Part shown: positions 44,201 through 54,120 of the stretch, piece after piece
How the letters are laid out: each line of letters begins with the position of its first letter
Numbering within the stretch: position 1 is the stretch's first letter
Origin: Trichobilharzia regenti
Lineage: Eukaryota; Platyhelminthes; Trematoda; Strigeidida; Schistosomatidae
Direction: 5' to 3'
DNA: 64,000 nt
Assembly (NCBI GenBank): GCA_944472135.2
Contig: OX235262.1
Location: 59,864,440 to 59,928,439 of the forward strand
Program-made: the position numbers and the translations under genes
The notes under the pieces: generated by a model
Told to the model about the DNA's origin: nothing
The model's database searches: none
Seen by the model: the letters and a program-made list of their open reading frames with translations, nothing else

Positions 44201-44369
44201 TCGTCCAAGGGTGACTTGGAGGAGGTCATGCGAGGAGGAGATGAAAGCATGTGGACAGACCTGGAGCGGGGTGAAAAAGTTGTCAGAAAACCGAAGGCAA
44301 TGGAGGTGCGCAGCTGAAGCCCTATGTTCCTCTAGGAACTAAAGGATACAATAATAATAATAATAATAA
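41300..44369 (+). mobile_element. full-length RTE-clade non-LTR retrotransposon
   Basis: Complete element: short 5' UTR (41300-41366), one ORF, minimal 3' UTR and an (ATA)n tail (44349-44369). Flanked by the 9-bp direct repeat TAATGTAAT (41291-41299 and 44370-44378). It interrupts the 3' UTR of a CR1 copy. RTE elements typically end in short tandem repeats and use target-primed reverse transcription. It resembles SR2 of Schistosoma from memory. Because the ORF is open, this may be a recently active copy. Confidence 0.9.
41367..44342 (+). CDS. RTE polyprotein, apurinic endonuclease and reverse transcriptase
   Basis: 991 codons from the first ATG (an upstream GTG at 41316 also keeps the frame, but ATG-ATG at 41367 is the natural eukaryotic start). 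N-terminal APE-type endonuclease: GTWNVRTM near residue 14, GICESRW with catalytic Glu near 46, IIQCYAPTN, ILMGDMNAKLG, NQIDFI and VGSDHYLV near 250. Linker, then reverse transcriptase: KTPGPDGIPAEAL near 500, SIPSKILSRIILERI, EQAGFRRNKSC, FIDFEKAFDSVDR (motif A) near 627, GVRQGCLLSPMIF near 685, DFADDICLIS (catalytic FADD) near 729, then FTYLGSIVSTTG and a C-terminal Trp/Arg-rich region (KKWRWIGHTLRK, WRRSCEEEM). A CAA/CAG run makes a poly-Gln tract near residue 775. No frameshift or stop. It would nick target DNA and copy its own RNA, and could supply RT to the RTE-tailed SINEs. Confidence 0.95.
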   Translation: MMNLFAPKEKVCVGTWNVRTMYETGKAAQIANEMKRYGIQVLGICESRWNGSGLTKLSTGESVIYSGHPEDNHTHTEGVAIMMSPTATKALIQWEAISSRIMTARFNSKGRKVSIIQCYAPTNNADLEKKEEFYRQLQATMDNTPAGDMKILMGDMNAKLGPDNTGRELIMGREALGEMNENGELFADFCAFNELVIGGSVYKHKDIHKATWVSPDGQTKNQIDFISISRKWRRSLLDTKARRGADVGSDHYLVQGTIQIKLKAFRESGAADRPQAKFNTQKLKDQATKDIFIASIKDKAETQINTSEKVSVEKHWNNLKTVWSQTCIEILGRKKRQDKQWLTTDTWKLIEERRTVKQKIIQCTDEQQKQELNASYNTLNKRVKKSAREDKRKYYETMANEAEQAAGKGDLATLYQTTRNLSGKRSTQIKPIKDDNGKSITKEVEQRKHWVEHFKRLLNRPPPTTRPTIPTTEAELPVNTDPPTKSEVLNAIKMLKAGKTPGPDGIPAEALKIDPETTADLMTPLLEKVWKEGKVPEDWKNGYLFKLPKKGDLSQCKNWRGIMLLSIPSKILSRIILERIKQALDEKLRPEQAGFRRNKSCIDQIATLRIIIEQSLEWQSPLYLNFIDFEKAFDSVDREVIWKLLRYYGVPSTIIHLIQQLYDNAACQVIHNGKLTEAFEVRTGVRQGCLLSPMIFLIAIDWIMRQTTATNEGTGIKWTDTKDLEDLDFADDICLISHKLEDMQVKSNKLAEEASKIGLHVNIDKTEVMKIPSQHQQQQQQQTTISINGKNLKETTSFTYLGSIVSTTGGTDEDIKARIGKARQAFITLKSVWRSTALSIKNKIRIFNSNVKSVLLYGSETWRVIKSISNKLQTFINSCLRSILKIRWPEKISNRDLWERTNQEPIVKQIGRKKWRWIGHTLRKPSSDITRQALEWNPKGRRRVGRPRVTWRRSCEEEMKACGQTWSGVKKLSENRRQWRCAAEALCSSRN

Positions 44370-44371
44370 TA
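44349..44371 (+). repeat. (ATA)n tail of the RTE
   Basis: Seven to eight ATA units directly after the RTE 3' UTR, the usual end of RTE-clade elements. Confidence 0.9.
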
Positions 44372-44440
44372 ATGTAATACACGCTGAAAATGCCACATTG
44401 TATCGAAAGCACTGTCTGAAATAAAGCCATTATTAACTAA
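44370..44440 (+). pseudogene. CR1 3' end, continuation beyond the RTE insertion
   Basis: ACACGCTGAAAATGCCACAT ... CTGTCTGAAATAAAGCC corresponds to the last bases of the CR1 at 48330-48375. It completes the copy that begins at 40180. Confidence 0.8.
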
Positions 44441-44660
44441 GGGATGTCACAGTCTTCTCAGGCTCTCAATTTGTAGCGAAATCGGATGGAACAGGTTGGA
44501 TATCCAAGAGTGACATATAGGAGATCATATGACAAAGAAATGAAAAGTTGCAAGTAATCGTGAAGCCAGGTGAAAGTGATGGCAGAGTAGTGAGAGGAAT
44601 GGAAATATGCCACTGGAGCCTTAGGTACCGCTTGCAATGAGATGAATCAGCAATAGTATA
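44441..44660 (+). pseudogene. RTE 3' fragment
   Basis: AGCGAAATCGGATGGAACAG, ATCCAAGAGTGACATATAGG (VGRPRVTWRR), GAGATCATATGACAAAGAAA and GGAGCCTTAGGTACC match the RTE C-terminal and 3' end in broken frames. Confidence 0.65.
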
Positions 44661-45329
44661 ATAAGGGGGATTGTTAACATATAACTATTTTGCATTTCCT
44701 TATTTTGATGATGTCTGCTGAATATCTATAGACTGAGAATTTTCTCGCATAGTGTACAGTGACATCGTGAATTGTTTACTTTAGGTGGTATATATTGTCA
44801 TTCAAATGATATAATATGTTACTTCAATCAATGCAACACAGTAGTATGTAATGTAATGGAAACGTTTTGTAAAAATAATGTATTGGTCATAAATGTGTTG
44901 GCATTATCGAACAACTTTTTGACTTCTGTTAATAAAATGATTTTATTGAGATCCGCTGCACTGGAATTCATAGTGTGAGGTAATTTCAAAAGGAATAGTG
45001 TTTGAAAATTCCCCTATTATGTGAACTCTAGTAATAAAAAAGACAGAGTACCCAATCAAATTAATATTATGTCTTCCTTTGGCTTTCTGCTCCTTGACAA
45101 TTCTTAAGAACTTAAACTACATCCAGAGATGGAAGAGTTTTATCTACATAAGCGGAAGACAGTTTCATCATATGTAGTGGAGGATATCTGATACTTTATA
45201 GAAAGTTCTATAGGAGCCAACATTAAGCATATCCAGTCCAAGCTGCATCCCCCTAAATTATAATGCTTTGTTGTCTCGAGGACAATGTAATTTAAACGCT
45301 TACTTGATAATTTTGATTTCGATTTTCGA
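44661..45329. other. no gene or repeat recognised
   Basis: AT-rich non-coding sequence. Confidence 0.45.
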
Positions 45330-45505
45330 TTTACAGCTTGATTCCACACTGTATTTTTGGTACATGTATGGAATTTTCAGCATGGATATCGGTAGCCCAA
45401 ATTTTGCAGGCCAACCATAGATATCAGGTGTGCGCCGGCGTGGGCTCGAACCCCGGACCATGTGCATGGTCGGCGAGAGTCCTAACCACTGTGCCACCGA
45501 CGCAC
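45330..45505 (-). repeat. tRNA-headed SINE with CR1-type tail, minus copy
   Basis: On the minus strand: TGCGTCGGTGGCACAGTGG, B box GGTTCGAGCCC, acceptor-like arm CGCCGGCGCA, CACCTGATATCTATGG, then the CR1-like tail ATGCTGAAAATTCCATACAT and GTGTGGAATCAAGCTGTAAA. A clean, young-looking copy. Confidence 0.9.
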
Positions 45506-45649
45506 AATTATTTAACAGATGTCTGAACTCACAATTCAAAGAAGTGAATGGCCTGACGGTTCAATTAATCGAACTTGATATCTCTATATTCAAAAGATAT
45601 ATGTCACATTTGTAGTCGTTTTTCATGATTAACTGTAACTATTGGTTTT

Positions 45650-45815
45650 TAGACAGTGAATTTCCCACTCTGATATGATTATGAGTAATAGTTTGTTCTC
45701 GAAACGTCATCAGTTAATATTACTGTACAACACTGTGTGATTTATCAAATTAAAATATTATCCATAATGGAGTCATACTCTACCACAGTGCTCAGGTTTT
45801 ATTCTTATACCATTT
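45650..45815 (+). repeat. Penelope-like element C tail with hammerhead-like motif
   Basis: CTGATATGATTATGAG, a 14-nt loop region, then TTCTCGAAACGTCATCAG (45672-45712), where CTGAT and ATCAG can form stem I, GAG and CTC stem II, and GAAAC and GTC the two remaining core boxes. The first box (ATGATTATGAG) is three bases longer than CTGATGAG. Then follows the PLE-C terminal sequence TGATTTATCAAATTAAAATA and CCATAATGGAGTCATACTCT. Confidence 0.65.
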
Positions 45816-46009
45816 AACTTTCATTTTCCAAACATACTTGTCTATTATTCACATGGGTAAACTTCTGAAACGTTACGCAACAATAGACAAATACTGAAAG
45901 CTGTTGACTAATACCATAGTGTCAGCGGATATACTTAAGACTAATGATAATTACTAAACTAAGAGTTTTTATTTATTATCTTGCATATTGCGTCGGCGAT
46001 TCAGTAGTA

Positions 46010-46100
46010 GAATCCTTGATAATCCAATGGTTCTCCAACGGATGTCAGCTCATGATGAAATGCTCCAACCAATCAAACAATAATCCCTACAAAACCGTTA
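46010..46100 (+). repeat. hammerhead SINE tail only
   Basis: AATCCAATGGTTCTCCAACG, TGTCAGCTCATGATGAAATG, CCAATCAAACAATAATCCCT: the last 90 bp of a plus unit, 330 bp before the full unit at 46432. Confidence 0.75.
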
Positions 46101-46431
46101 TGTACTGGTCGAGTAATTAATAGTCCTGACGCAAGAAGGCGGAAATCAGAAAACCACCAGGTTCACGATGATACTTGTATTTTTCAAAAACAAGGAAAAT
46201 CAATGTCACACAAGTGTATGAGCGAATGTTCAAAAATGAACGAATCAATAGACAGTCTTAACATTATTGGTTGTAATGTCATGTGACAACAAGGTCAGAC
46301 ATGTTTGTTTAGTTAGTGAACAGACAAAAACATATTGTCAATTATAATGGAATATCGATCCATATATAAATACCAAAATATAATAGACTGTCAAAAACAA
46401 ACACACTTATTATGTGGATACATATCAAAAA

Positions 46432-46845
46432 CCAATATTTGAAAATTAATCTGATGCTCACTAGATGCTGGCCCTATTCAGATAGTTACCTGAGGTTCTA
46501 GCGGGGAGCCGTGACCAACAGGATGCAGCAGGTTGAAGGTGATGCAGTAACTCATTGAAGAAGACGTTGCAAAGTGGTCCGGCTATGTCATGAATTGTCA
46601 GAAGGTAGAATTCATGGGTCGGTCATTGGATTGGGTGCCAGTGGCTTATTGGTCTACGAGCTCGCTAACATTGTAACCAGAAGATCCTGCGCTCGAATCG
46701 TATCCGTGGGTGCGTAGTGATGAAGAGTTCCAAACTAGGACGGAGGAAACAGCTGTCCAATACTCCTATTTGGTTTTCTAGTGGCTGTCTAACCAGAAAG
46801 AGCTCATCATGAAATCCTTCAACCGGTCGTACAAAAATTCCAGGT
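46432..46845 (+). repeat. hammerhead SINE, full-length plus unit
   Basis: Leader from AAAACCAATATTTGAAAATT, then AGCGGGGAGCCGTGACCAAC, head with A box TGGCTTATTGG and B-box remnant GCGCTCGAATCG, hammerhead (GTGATGAAGAG...AGGACGGAGGAAACAGCTGTCC) with a damaged core, tail to GGTCGTACAAAAATTCC. About 415 bp, one of the complete copies that define the unit. Confidence 0.8.
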
Positions 46846-47025
46846 TTGATTACGCGTCAGTATACTCCTAAACCTTGCTCTTCGGGTAGTAACGCTGGTA
46901 AACAGGGAAGGTCTTGCTTAAGGCTTGCAACCACATGACATATACACAAAACCACTGCTAAAGAAACTTTATAGCTCAAGGGTCAAGCTCTACGTTCTAC
47001 TCAGAACGCAAAATAAAGGAAAAAA
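46846..47025 (+). repeat. tRNA-headed SINE with RTE-type tail, body and tail
   Basis: GGGAAGGTCTTGCTTAAGGC, ACCACTGCTAAAGAAACTTT and CAAGCTCTACGTTCTACTCA follow the family. The tRNA-like head is mostly lost. Confidence 0.6.
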
Positions 47026-47039
47026 TTTTTCCTTTAGTT

Positions 47040-48385
47040 GATTTGTAACGAAGTTCATGTATGTATGTGCCTTCCTTGATTACACATCTGCATTTGACTC
47101 TGTACCTAGGTCACTCTCGCTAAGTAAGCTTGCTGCAGCACAGGCTAAGAGCTGGACAAATAAGTGGTTGCATTCCTATTGTTCTCATAGGAAGCAGTAC
47201 ACCGTCTACAATGGAAAGTCCTCCACTACCTCACTCACTTTAGCTGGTGTTCCTCAAGGTGCTGTTCTTTCTCCTTTTCTGTTTTCTTTTTTCTCACACG
47301 ACCTGCCTCATTCTGATGTAGCCACTTTTGTCAAGTATGCCGATGACCTCTCTGTTTCTATGCCTGTCAACTCTCAGTCAGATTGATCCGAATCAAATAA
47401 CTTTCTGTCGGAAATTAGTCAGTGGTCTGCTTCAAATGGTCTCAAGCTTAATCCGTCTAAATATCAGGTAGTCAATTTCACCTTCAGAAGTAAACGTGAC
47501 CTACAACAACTAGTTAGCTCACATGGCCCCACTATCATTGACGGCACAGAGGTTGAAAATACATCTAATATCAAGTGCCTTGGGCTGAGTTTTTCCACCG
47601 ATCTTTCCTGGTCTTCCCACATCTTGCTAGTTACTAGAAAGATATTTCGCTTAACGTTCTACATTAGGAAATTTAGGCAGTCTGGCATAAAGCAGTCTTT
47701 GCTTTCTCAGTTTGTCATTTCTTGTATTCTACCCATCCTCCTTTACTGCTCCCCACTAATCTTTCCTGGACTGCTTAAGAAAGACTTTGCTTTGCTGAGA
47801 AGGGCAGGCACTAAAAGCAGTTAGTAGGGCAAGTGGGATATCGTTAAACCAACTGGTTAACACTATTGTAGACAAACATATTATATCATGTAAGAAACTA
47901 GCAAATACAATATTGTCGGACCCCGAGAATCCTCCCTATACTCAGCTGTCTCCTTGCATTTCATCTGGTAAAACTTTAAGCGGCTATAGGCGGCTATATG
48001 CTAGGACTACCAAATACAAAATCTCCACAATACCATATCTGGCACAGCTGTTATGTGATGAGAAATCCGTTAGGTATGACACGATAAACTTACTGTGACA
48101 CTCTAACATATAGTCCCATTAGTTTTTGTTTTCCTTTCCTCGTTACTATTACACTGTTGTTCTCATCTTCTATTACACACTAGTTTTATATTTCAAATCC
48201 TGTGGTGCATTGTTTGAAATGTAAATGCAACGCTGTTCCTTTTATTTTTGTATTTATCTTTTTTTGATTGTTGCTTTTTGATTTTAAAATCTTATAACAT
48301 TTATGAGGTAATTAGAAACAGTATATTGTAATGCACGCTGAAAATTTCATACCTGTACCACAAATACTGTTTGGAATAAAGCTGT
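47040..48385 (+). pseudogene. CR1-type non-LTR retrotransposon, 5'-truncated
   Basis: The best CR1 copy. 47057-47386: YVCAFLDYTSAFDSVPRSLS (motif A), GVPQGAVLSPFLFSFFSHDL and FVKYADDLSVSM (catalytic YADD intact). After one stop near 47388: LSEISQWSASNGLKLNPSKY and FTFRSKRDLQQLVSSHG. Then 47624-47824 RKIFRLTFYIRKFRQSGIKQ and LFCSPLIF-type LLYCSPLIFPGLLKKDFALL, a frameshift, and 47913-48098 QLSPCISSGKTLSGYRRLYA, YLAQLLCDEKSVRYDTINLL. The 3' UTR ends GCTGAAAATTTCATACCTGT ... GGAATAAAGCTGTTAATATC. Few lesions. The same clade as SR1, from memory. Confidence 0.85.
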
Positions 48386-48430
48386 TAATATCATTATGAA
48401 GTCCCTGCGAACCTATCAGCTTACTTCTTA

Positions 48431-50715
48431 ATATTATTATCATTGCTCCCTTCGGTTCCTAGTGGAACATAGGGCTTCAACTGCACGTCTCCATTTTCTT
48501 CTGTCTTCTGCTGTACTTTTCGCCTGCATCCATGTTAATCCATTTTCTTTCAACTCCTCTTCACACGATCTCCTCCATGTCACCCTTGCACTGACGTCCC
48601 ACTCGCCGCTTCCCTTTCGGGTTCCACTCGAGGGCTTGGCGCGCGATGTCACCCAGCGGTCTCCTCAGCGAGTGTCCGATCCATCTCCACTTTCTCCTGC
48701 ATATTTGTTGGTTGGCGATTGGTTCTTGCTTTGTTTGTTCCCATAATTCCTTGTTGGTGATTCTTTCCGGCCATCTGATCTTCAGTATAGAGTCAGCGAA
48801 GACAGTTGTTAATAAAGGTCTGCAACCTTTTGAAAATATTCTTTGTGACCCGCCAAGTTTCTGATCCGTATAGAAGAACTGACTGACTTTACGTTTGTAT
48901 TGAAAATCCGAATTTTGTTGATGATGCTGAGTGACGAAGATTTCCAGATTGATTTCAGGCTGATGAATGTGTTTCTCGCCTTCCTGATTCTCGATTTGAC
49001 ATCCTCGTCCGTTCCGACTTCCTGTAGTTGAGACAATGCTCCCTAGATAAGTGAATGAAGTAACCTCTTTCAAATCCCTCCCGTTGATGGTGATTGACGT
49101 TGGATGTTGATTGGTTATTTTCATAACCTCCGTCTTGTCCATGTTTACCTGGAGTCCTGTCTTCGCTGGCTGCTTCTTCGACCAGTTTGTCGGTTTTCGC
49201 TTGTAAGTCTTCGATTTTGTGACAGTGACATCAAACATAAATCATCCACGCGCGAAATCCAGGTCTTCTAGGTTCTTCACGTCGGTCCAGGATATTCCTG
49301 TCTTCTCGTTTCCCACTGTCTGACGCATAATCCAGTCAGTCCACCACAATTAGGAATATCATTGGTGATAGTAAGCACCCTCGTCTGACTCCTGTGTTTA
49401 CTCCAAACGCCTCGCTGAGTTTTCCGTTGTGGATCACTTGACATGTGCCGTTGTCGTACAGCTGTTGAATAAGGTTGATGAATATTTGGGGTACGCCATA
49501 GTACTCGAGTAATTTCCAAATTACTTCGCTGTCAACGCTGTCTGTCGAAGGCCTTCTCAAAGTCTATAAAGTTGAGGTAGAGGTTTGATTGCCATTCCAT
49601 GCTTTGTTCTGTGATGATGATGCGTAGAGTTGCAATTTGGTCAGTACATGATTTGCCTTTCCTGAATCCAGCTTGTTCTGGTCGGAGTTCTGTCTCCAGT
49701 GCGTCCTTTAATCTCTCCAGGATGATGCGACTCAGGATTTTACTTGGCGTCGATAGGAGCATGATTCCTCGCCAGTTCTTGCAGAGTCCTAAGTCGCCCT
49801 TCTTTGGTAGTTTCACGAGGTAACCTTTCCTCCAGTCAGTAGGCACCTTTCCCTCCTTCCAGACCTTTTGCAATAATGGAGTCAGCATGTCTGCTGTAGT
49901 CTCTGGGTTTGCTTTCAGTGCTTCAGGGGGTATTCCATCTGGTCCGGCTGCTTTTCCAGCTTTCAGAAGCTTGATTGCGTTCAAGACTTCAGCTCTCGTT
50001 GGAGGATCGGTGTCAACTTGCAGTTGTGTGTGCGCTGTTGTTGGTATTTCTGGACGGGTTGCAGGTGATGGTCGGTTCAAGAGTCCTTTGAAGTGCTCCG
50101 CCCATTGTTTAATCTGTTTTTCTTCCTTGGTAATTGGGTTCCCTTGGCTGTCTTTTATAGGTTTCGCTTGTGTTGATCTCTTCCCGGATAGAGATTTGGT
50201 TATCTGATATAGTGTCCTCAGGTCCCTTTTGCCTGCTGCCTTCTCAGCTTCAGTGGCGAGATTGTCGTAGAATCGTCTTTTGTCCTTCCTAGCACTCTTC
50301 TTCACTTCTTTGTCCAGTGCTGTGTAAGTTGAGCTCAGCGTCTCCTTCTCCTGTCCGTCCTTGCATTGAATCATTTTCTCTTTCACCATTCTCCTCTCTT
50401 CTATTAATTTCCAAGTGTCCGTTGAGAGCCATTCCTTGTCTTGTCTCTTCTTTCTTCCTAGAACCGTTGAACACGTTTCGTTGAGAATCGCCTTCAGAGA
50501 CTTCCAATGTTCTTCCACGCATGATTCTTCAGTGATGTCGCGTAGTGTTTCCTGCTTTGCTCTGACAGTTGCAGTGAAAGTGTCTTTTGTGGTTGTGTCC
50601 TTCAGTTTTTGAGTGTTGAACTTGCATTGTGGCCTATCCCCAGCTATCTTCGAGGCTTTTAGTTTCACCTTGAAAGTCCCTTGTACTAGATAGTGGTCTG
50701 AACCCACATCTGCTC
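48431..50715 (-). mobile_element. RTE retrotransposon, 5'-truncated copy with 11-bp target-site duplication
   Basis: Bounded by CTTACTTCTTA at 48420-48430 and 50716-50726, a direct proof of its limits. On the minus strand it starts inside the endonuclease domain (GSDHYLVQGTF at about 50680-50707) and runs to the 3' end AGCCCTATGTTCCACTAGGA and an ATA-type tail at 48431-48446. 5' truncation is the normal outcome of incomplete target-primed reverse transcription. Confidence 0.92.
48445..50707 (-). pseudogene. RTE polyprotein, truncated and frameshifted
   Basis: Opens with 391 codons (50707-49532) covering the endonuclease end, linker and the first half of RT: KAAGPDGIPPEALKANPETT, SKILSRIILERLKDALETEL, EQAGFRKGKSCTDQIATL and NFIDFEKAFD, then shifts frame near 49545 (DSVDSEVIWKLLEYYGVPQI on the next frame, VNTGVRRGCLLSPMIFLIVV with RQG changed to RRG). 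The FADD motif region (about 49240-49270) is damaged. Later segments (MDKTEVMKITNQH, FTYLGSIVSTTG, KWRWIGHSLRRPLGDIARQA, WRRSCEEELKENG) lie in 48440-49238 over several frames. Clearly dead, but most of the sequence is easily aligned with the intact copy. Confidence 0.9.
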
Positions 50716-50726
50716 CTTACTTCTTA

Positions 50727-51904
50727 TAAGTAAGCAGAATTCAAATGAATTTTATTTCTCACCATCTCAAATGAGAGATGTGTACGCTATATAGTGAATC
50801 AGGTGGATGGCAGTTGATTATGGACGTCACTGGTGATATGTATGTATTTATCGTAGTCACTGGACACGGCCTTATGCATTGACAAACTCTCTGATCTACA
50901 GCAGTGCAAACTCTGTATACCATTTTCTTTGGTTAATAGTGATTACCAGTGGAATCCAGGTGGTGTATTGTGTCCTACCCGGAATTTGTCAACGAGATGC
51001 GCTTTACTACAGTGAGTGAGGATGTTTCTATTGGCAATCGAAGCCAACACCCATCATTTCAAACGCCTCGGGAGCTACTCTAAAAGCAGTTGTTATTTTT
51101 TGGGGTGATTTTTAATTCACTCGACAGAAATGCTCTGTTTTGGTTGGCATATAGGTTCTTAGTAAAGATGTTTCCAAGATGCCTTGAGATTAACTTAATT
51201 CTATTTGAAAAATGAAGTTATCCGATTCTGAGTCCCCATTACAGGTGAACCCTAAAGTTGTTTAATGATCTATGGTTTTCAGTCAGACAATTTACAAAGT
51301 TCCGTGCTATATAAATCAGCCACTGATATAGTGAAAATAATACATAGGCTTTATTTTATAATTTCATTTCCACTCTGTTAAATAATGAATTGTTTCCTTT
51401 AAAATTTTTTTTCATTTCCTTATATTTCAAAAAGCAGATTATGAGAGCAGACTTTATGGGTGTTCGTTCCTTTCCGACAAAACTAAAAATGTGTAATTTT
51501 ACTCTCAAGAGAGTATAAAGAGGTTTTATCCATCATTCCCACATATATGTATTTATAAAGAGCGTTAGACGCCCAAAAGTAGGCGTAATTATTGGGAAGT
51601 AGATATTCCGTGACTAGTGATGTTGGATTATATTTCAACAGAGGATAGCAGCGTCTCTCTAGTCATCCACAGTCTCATGCATCAAACTGTACACCATATT
51701 TATTCTATAACAGTTGACGCAACAAAACTCCATTGTTGCATTATATTTCGAGCTCGATTTATTGCTTATCATCATATTAGTACGAAATCCTGCTCTACCA
51801 GTATCTCGGTTCTAATCTTACATTAAAACTACATCGCTCTAGTGAGAAGTAAGCACAGAAATTTAAGTGGTTTGCACTTAGTGAATAACTCCAATTAATC
51901 TCGG
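50727..51904. other. no gene or repeat recognised
   Basis: AT-rich non-coding sequence. A segment near 50935-51080 is loosely similar to 31630-31680 (TGGAGTTCAG / TGGAATCCAG, GATGCGC), possibly an unidentified old repeat. Confidence 0.4.
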
Positions 51905-52175
51905 TGGTGACGTCATGAACTGACGTCGGTTAAAGGATCATTGGAAGACTTGGAAGTATTGGACGGTAATCTGTTTTGTCATAAATTGGGACTCTACATC
52001 AGCACGCACCCACTGCCAGTGTTCGAACCCAGGACCTACTGACTACAAGGAGAGCACGTAGACCATTCAGTCACTGGTACCCGGCACAATGGCCAATCCA
52101 TGAATTCCAACTTCTGCTAATTCATACTAATGACGCGCGCACTAACGAATGTCTTTGGCAGGTATTTCTATTGTA
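51905..52175 (-). repeat. hammerhead SINE, minus copy
   Basis: Tail, damaged hammerhead (about 51955-52005, TTTTGTCATAAATTGGGACT), head with B box GGGTTCGAACAC, and part of the leader. The core has lost GAAAC (now CAAAAC). Confidence 0.7.
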
Positions 52176-52369
52176 TCTGAAATTATTTACAGCCGGTCTG
52201 TTGAATATTTATCGTATTCCCTGATAATGCTGCCTAAAGTTTCGCAGTTTCCATTCATTTCGTGACGGAACACGTTAACAAACATCTTCATTTTGATCAA
52301 GTTTGCAAAGATGTGAAGTAATTCTTCTTACTTAGGTGCTTAGATCTCCAATTATTGGTGATAATTCTA

Positions 52370-52600
52370 TTACCCTGTTACATAAATAATGATTCATCTG
52401 AACCCTACCCAATTGAGTTGGATGAATACGAGTACAGGATGACAAAAACTTCTATCTGTGAACACCTTCTTGAGTCAGGTCATTCAGTCCTATGCGATTT
52501 ACTCTTTATAGTTTGTTAAAGTCACTTTGAAGGTTTATATTTTCGCCCCACGTATCCATAGTCAAAGGCTTAGATATACATGGAAGAAAACCTAAACTGT
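52370..52600 (+). pseudogene. Penelope-like element B, small GIY-YIG fragment
   Basis: KTSICEHLLESGHSVLCDLL (near 52445-52505) matches ISVAEHLVSSGHSVPF of the PLE-B at 19625. Flanking frames are broken. Confidence 0.55.
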
Positions 52601-53229
52601 GATAATAATAAACCTAAACTGTCATAGTAATGTTCCCTTTATATATAAATTTTACTTTATCACTTGAATTCATTCCATTTCACTTCATCTTTACCTTCTT
52701 TACTTCTGTCATCACTGCACTTTCAATTTTTGGTAACGGGCGAGGATATAACCTGTAGGGAATCGAATTTCCCGCGGTGTTTTTAGTATACTTCTATAGG
52801 TAGAACGCAGGACATCAGTTACGACCTGAATTTTCTCAGGTAGTTGATCTTGTATCATGGGCCTAGGGGAATCCTGCAGTCGTCATATTGGATGTCACGT
52901 CTAGCTGTCTTAAGTGTTTTAACAGCTGTCGCGACGTTTGCTATACTATGAGCGAAACTGCCTCCCGATAGCCTTTACTCTTACTTTTGACAACATCTGA
53001 CCTGTTTTAATATCAATTCACTTAATCGATTATCTTTGAGAAAATTTTGTGATTAATCCATTTCAACACTATATTCTTGAAAAACTCATCTTCCATATAA
53101 CTTTATTCTTATCATATTTATCCTTGAATGCGCGATTTTTGGTGGCGCTTAATGCATTTCTGTACGTCTGTGACATTTTCATCCTTTGCAGTAATAGCTA
53201 TGACCTCATTTAGTTGTTACATGTGTTTA

Positions 53230-54120
53230 ACAACCGCCATTCGGCAACAAAATTCATTCTTGAAGTGAAAAATTAATCCGAAAATCCCTTCTTTGATGTG
53301 AAAATAACAGGAATATCTGGTGGAGCTTTATGAAGGTCAGCTCATATAAACCCCACTTGAAACTGCCAGCTAACACGTTTCTACAGTTGAGTGCCTGTTG
53401 CAAGAAAATCAAAGTTAATTCAGTCCCCTGCTACTTGTACACTACACATCTGTAGCCCTGACACCTTAGAAGCAGAACTGGACCTTCTGAAAGAAATCTT
53501 CATCCAATCTTCATCCACCACTGAGATTCATTGGGAAGAATATCAAACCAAAGGTTTAGGGGAACGAAACACAACTTGTTTGCCAAAAAAGGTACATGAA
53601 CCCGGATTTTAAGGGAGACTTAACCAGGGACAACTTTCAGAGAAATACTCCGTCATCTTTGAGGAGAACATTCTTCCTAGTTACTCTAAGAATAGTGTTG
53701 TCTAATCCTCCTTTAGTCTTCAGAAGCCTTAAAGACAAAGTCTTGCATTTTATTTCTTCTATGAAAATACATTAGTTCATCTGTTCCTGTGAAGTCACAT
53801 GAATTGATATTTCTATACGTATCCTGTCTAAAAGTGTTCAAGAACGCTTTCCCGCATGACTACAGAAACGTAGTTCTGGCCGTATAAGGAGTGTGATAAT
53901 TCAACACCTTGTCAACACTAGCTATTTCATCTCAGCAAACATCTCCCAAAAAGTAGTCTACGAATTGAAGAACAACCTGCCAAAGAGAATACGCTTTAGT
54001 CTCAATCGCATTGTTATTGAAATAGTGCAGCCGGAGTTCTGTTTGCAAAAGAAGATTATTTAACCACTTCTACCACCACGATAACAGCCTTATCGTTTTC
54101 TATCAACTTGAATCTCGTCT
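53230..54120 (+). pseudogene. Penelope-like element B, RT end and GIY-YIG region, decayed
   Basis: The open frame 53391-53612 contains LEAELDLLKEIFIQSSSTTE, aligning with ELSNLQKTLMENGFPLRFID of the better copy. Further on FEENILPSYS-type and FICSCEVT segments mark the entry to the endonuclease, and HLVNTSYFI-like sequence its EH motif. All frames carry stops. Confidence 0.6.

Noticed and set aside
41765..44342. Several 60-130-codon frames on the minus strand and in other plus frames
   Set aside because: Shadows of the RTE open reading frame.
49599..50612. Plus-strand frames of 65-106 codons
   Set aside because: Antisense to the minus-strand RTE copy.
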